Of a stretch of 32,384 nucleotides of DNA, positions 30,156 to 32,384 are shown piece by piece (position 1 is the first letter of the stretch; each line of letters begins with the position of its first letter). The translations under genes were made by a program, and so were the position numbers. The notes beneath the pieces are model-generated. The model ran no database searches. It saw nothing but the letters and a program-made list of their open reading frames with translations, and was not told where the DNA came from. The stretch lies in the NCBI GenBank assembly GCA_964342365.1, contig CAYFGW010000013.1, forward strand, positions 1-32,384, read 5' to 3'. Source of the DNA: CAXRDE01 sp964342365. GTDB taxonomy: Bacteria; Cyanobacteriota; Sericytochromatia; UBA7694.

Positions 30156-31265
30156 ATGGACCATATTCAACATCTCAAAGATTGGGTTCCCAATTACAAT
30201 CCCGAGCATCCGCTCGTTATTGCAGGCCCCTGTAGCGCTGAAAGCGAAACCCAGGTACTCAAAACTGCTCAGGCCCTCTCTCAATTCCCTCAGGTGAGCT
30301 ACCTGCGCGCGGGCATTTGGAAACCCCGCACCCGTCCCAATACCTTTGAGGGCGTTGGCGAAGCAGGATTGCCCTGGCTCAAACTGGCCCGCCGTGAAAC
30401 AGGTTTGCCCATTGCCACCGAAGTGGCCAACGCCCGTCACGCAGAACTGGCTTTGAAGTACGAAGTAGATCTGGTGTGGATTGGCGCGCGCACCACCGTA
30501 AGCCCTTTTGCGGTGCAGGAAATTGCAGAGGCGCTGCAAGGCACCAATATTCCCATTCTGGTTAAAAACCCCATGAATGCCGATTTAAGCCTGTGGCTGG
30601 GTGCCATTGAGCGTTTCACCAATTTAGGACTCACCAAATTGGGAGCCATTCACAGAGGTTTTTCGTCGTATCAGCCCAGTGAATACCGCAATTTACCCCT
30701 CTGGCAACTGCCTATGGAACTCAAGCGCCGCTACCCAGATTTGCCCCTGATTTGCGATCCCAGCCATATTGCCGGGCAACGTGACATGATTTATCAGGTG
30801 TCGCAGAAAGCCATGGATCTGGACATGGACGGTTTGATGATTGAAACCCACCCTGATCCCGAAGTGGCGCTGAGTGACGCCAAGCAACAGGTTACCCCTC
30901 AAATGCTTCAGGATACTTTATCCCGCGTGGCGGTACGTAACCCCTCGGTAGAAAACCCTGATTTCCACAACGAATTGTCAGAACTTCGCGTGCTGATTGA
31001 CCGTATTGATCAGGATATTATAGAAGCGCTGGCCCATCGTATGCAGGTGGTGGAAAAAATTGGAAACGCTAAAATTCGCAGTGGTGTCACTGCCCTTCAG
31101 GTGTCTCGTCTGGATGCCATTCTCAAAAAGCAAATGGGAAAAGCCAGCGAAATGAACATTAACCCTGAACATATTCAGGATATTTATCGCACCATTCACG
31201 AAGAGTCAGTGCGCATTCAAACAGAGATGATGCGAGAGTCCAGAGGCCTCAATACAGATTCGTGA
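30156..31265 (+). CDS. Bifunctional 3-deoxy-7-phosphoheptulonate synthase / chorismate mutase (type II fusion)
   Basis: A 369-residue fusion of the first shikimate-pathway enzyme and chorismate mutase. Residues 1-265 are the KdsA-like (type I-beta) DAHP synthase: LVIAGPCSAESE, LRAGIWKPRTRPNTFEG, IATEVANARHAELAL, VDLVWIGARTTVSPFAVQEI in part, ILVKNPMNADLSLW, AIHRGFSSY, LICDPSHIAGQR and GLMIETHPDPEVALSDAKQQ. Residues ~275-360 are an AroQ chorismate mutase (ELRVLIDRIDQDIIEALAHR; IGNAKI). The same order is known in Bacteroidetes, where the mutase also gives feedback control. It sits first in a coupled operon with tyrA and pheA. Only a weak ribosome-binding site precedes the ATG. Confidence 0.95.
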   Translation: MDHIQHLKDWVPNYNPEHPLVIAGPCSAESETQVLKTAQALSQFPQVSYLRAGIWKPRTRPNTFEGVGEAGLPWLKLARRETGLPIATEVANARHAELALKYEVDLVWIGARTTVSPFAVQEIAEALQGTNIPILVKNPMNADLSLWLGAIERFTNLGLTKLGAIHRGFSSYQPSEYRNLPLWQLPMELKRRYPDLPLICDPSHIAGQRDMIYQVSQKAMDLDMDGLMIETHPDPEVALSDAKQQVTPQMLQDTLSRVAVRNPSVENPDFHNELSELRVLIDRIDQDIIEALAHRMQVVEKIGNAKIRSGVTALQVSRLDAILKKQMGKASEMNINPEHIQDIYRTIHEESVRIQTEMMRESRGLNTDS

Positions 31266-32002
31266 ATATTGGTGTCATTGGCTTTGGACGGTTGGGAGCT
31301 CTCCTGACGGGCTATTTGTCTCAGGATTTTCACGTCCACGTTTACGAACCTCGTGGGGCTCAAGCTGCAGCCATACAGGCTGCAGGCGCAACGCCCGTGG
31401 ATTTTGCTACCGCGGCGGCCCAGGATATGGTGCTGCCGCTGGTGCCCATATCCCACTTTGAACAGGTGGTACAAGACCTGCTCCCTCATCTGAAACCCGA
31501 TGCGCTGGTGGTGGACTGCTGCTCTGTCAAACTAAAACCCGTAGAAGCCATGCTCCGCCATTTCCCAGAGGGTATTTCCATTCTGGCCACGCACCCCATG
31601 TTTGGCCCCGATAGCGCAGCAGACACTTTATTTGGCGCTAAGTTGGTGGTGTGTCCGGTGCGTATTGCATCAGAACGTTACAGGCCCATTAAAACGTATT
31701 TGCAAAAACACGGCATGAAGCTGATTGAAACCACTCCTGAGGTTCACGATCAGGAAATTAGCCGCTCACTCTTTTTAACCCACTTTATCGGACGCACGCT
31801 GCTGGAACTGGAAGCCTCGCCCCTGAATATTGACACCAAGGGTTACCGGCGGCTGATGAAAATTCTGCTCACCGTCGAAAACGATTCCTGGCAACTTTTT
31901 GAAGATATGTACCATCACAATCCCTTCGCAGAAGCCGCCCGTGCTGAGTTTTCGAGCGCACTGGCCCGTGTCAGTGAACGGGTCCAGGAGATAAGCTCTT
32001 GA
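31262..32002 (+). CDS. tyrA: Prephenate (or arogenate) dehydrogenase
   Basis: A 246-residue NAD(P)-dependent dehydrogenase of the tyrosine branch. It has a Rossmann nucleotide-binding start (NIGVIGFGRLGALLTGYL, Gly7-x-Gly9-x-x-Gly12), VVDCCSVKLKPVEAM, the catalytic-site segment ISILATHPMFGPDSA with the conserved His, and the helical C-terminal part (EISRSLFLTHFIGRTLLEL; ENDSWQLFEDMYHHNPFA). It is shorter than many TyrA proteins and has no ACT domain. The start is a GTG in a GTGA overlap with the DAHP synthase-chorismate mutase stop. The gene ends in a TGATG overlap with pheA. Cofactor and substrate preference cannot be decided. Confidence 0.92.
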   Translation: MNIGVIGFGRLGALLTGYLSQDFHVHVYEPRGAQAAAIQAAGATPVDFATAAAQDMVLPLVPISHFEQVVQDLLPHLKPDALVVDCCSVKLKPVEAMLRHFPEGISILATHPMFGPDSAADTLFGAKLVVCPVRIASERYRPIKTYLQKHGMKLIETTPEVHDQEISRSLFLTHFIGRTLLELEASPLNIDTKGYRRLMKILLTVENDSWQLFEDMYHHNPFAEAARAEFSSALARVSERVQEISS

Positions 32003-32384
32003 TGCGCATCGCTTTTCAGGGGGTGGCCGGAGCCAATAGCGAAGTGGGGATTCGTCAGCACTATGGTGAGCACGTGGAAGCTCTGGGCTACGCCTTTTCA
32101 GAACAGGTGTTTGATGCAGTGGAAAAGGGTCGTGTGGACTGTGGCTTTATTCCGGTAGAAAATACCATTGCGGGCAACGTGGCCATTAACATGGACCTGT
32201 TGCTGCGTCACGACGTGACCATTATTGCCGAAGACTACGTCAAGATTCAACACCATTTGCTTGTAAAGCCGGGCACCACCTTACAGGACGTTCAGCGGGT
32301 CTATTCGCATCCTGTGGCGTTGGAACAGTGTCGCCCCTTTTTGAAACAAATGGGCTGGACCCCCGTACCCGACTTTGATACGGC
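32002..32384 (+). CDS. pheA: Prephenate dehydratase, N-terminal part (3' end outside window)
   Basis: The first 127 residues of a prephenate dehydratase, which makes phenylpyruvate for phenylalanine. Landmarks are RIAFQGVAGANSE at the N terminus, VDCGFIPVENTIAGNV (substrate-binding Glu-Asn-Thr) and RVYSHPVALEQC. The frame stays open to the right edge, so the catalytic TRDT-type motif and any ACT domain are not visible. No chorismate mutase precedes the domain, consistent with the mutase being fused to the DAHP synthase two genes upstream. ATG shares one base with the tyrA stop (TGATG), and AGGAG lies at 31986-31990. Confidence 0.93.
   Translation, partial: MRIAFQGVAGANSEVGIRQHYGEHVEALGYAFSEQVFDAVEKGRVDCGFIPVENTIAGNVAINMDLLLRHDVTIIAEDYVKIQHHLLVKPGTTLQDVQRVYSHPVALEQCRPFLKQMGWTPVPDFDT

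Noticed and set aside
29904..30539. Minus-strand frame of 211 codons across ppa and the DAHP synthase start
   Set aside because: Antisense to two firmly identified genes and spans the terminator hairpin; composition is that of an antisense shadow.
1..32384. tRNA, rRNA, CRISPR arrays, insertion sequences, prophage genes
   Set aside because: None recognised on either strand: no cloverleaf with CCA end, no regularly spaced repeats, no transposase or integrase frames.

Overview
The window is a dense, mostly core chromosomal segment of a bacterium with a Gram-negative type envelope. Evidence for that envelope is an LptF/LptG permease, a small barrel-like protein ending in Phe, two lipoproteins and a CsgG-domain secreted protein. 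Base composition is close to balanced over most of the window. The phylum is not fixed by the sequence. A DUF4912 protein next to a GH57 branching enzyme, a type II DAHP synthase-chorismate mutase fusion and an unusual tail-less FtsZ would fit a Cyanobacteria-related non-photosynthetic lineage (Vampirovibrionia/Melainabacteria) or another deep-branching group. That placement is inference only.

Left part, 1-5854, plus strand: hemA (5' cut by the window edge) and hemC overlap by ATGA, followed by asd, an LptF/LptG permease and an RmlC-type epimerase. A separate promoter then drives a two-gene unit. The first gene is a membrane protein that looks like an LptF/LptG permease stripped of its periplasmic jellyroll and fused behind a HAAS-type domain. 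The second is a PadR regulator.

Middle, 5826-13610, minus strand: a secreted CsgG-domain protein, ftsZ, and a tightly coupled four-gene operon (DUF4912 protein, GH57 glucan branching enzyme, KAS III-like ketosynthase, ATP-grasp enzyme). In that operon every junction is a stop/start overlap. A TANGO2/NRDE gene (plus), a HAD phosphatase and a large glycosyltransferase/TPR-like protein (minus) follow.

18.1-20.9 kb is a visibly AT-richer accessory islet on the minus strand. It holds an unknown lipoprotein, the decayed remains of a yefM-yoeB toxin-antitoxin pair, an unknown secreted protein and an ankyrin-type protein. At its right edge lies a 130-bp element able to fold into a three-way junction.

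Right part: an ABC-F ATPase gene, apparently leaderless, is coupled to an FHA-GAF-Nudix fusion gene. Next come a short SSB without the acidic tip, a lipoprotein with propeller-like repeats and a Tyr/Gln/Pro/Gly-rich tail (with a strong terminator), and a purine nucleoside phosphorylase - sirtuin - barrel protein unit. A DUF2945 protein, a membrane protein and inorganic pyrophosphatase come after these. Last is an aromatic amino acid operon (DAHP synthase-chorismate mutase, tyrA, pheA), which is cut by the right edge. Its only leader contains a terminator-like hairpin.

No rRNA, tRNA, CRISPR array or intact insertion sequence was recognised.
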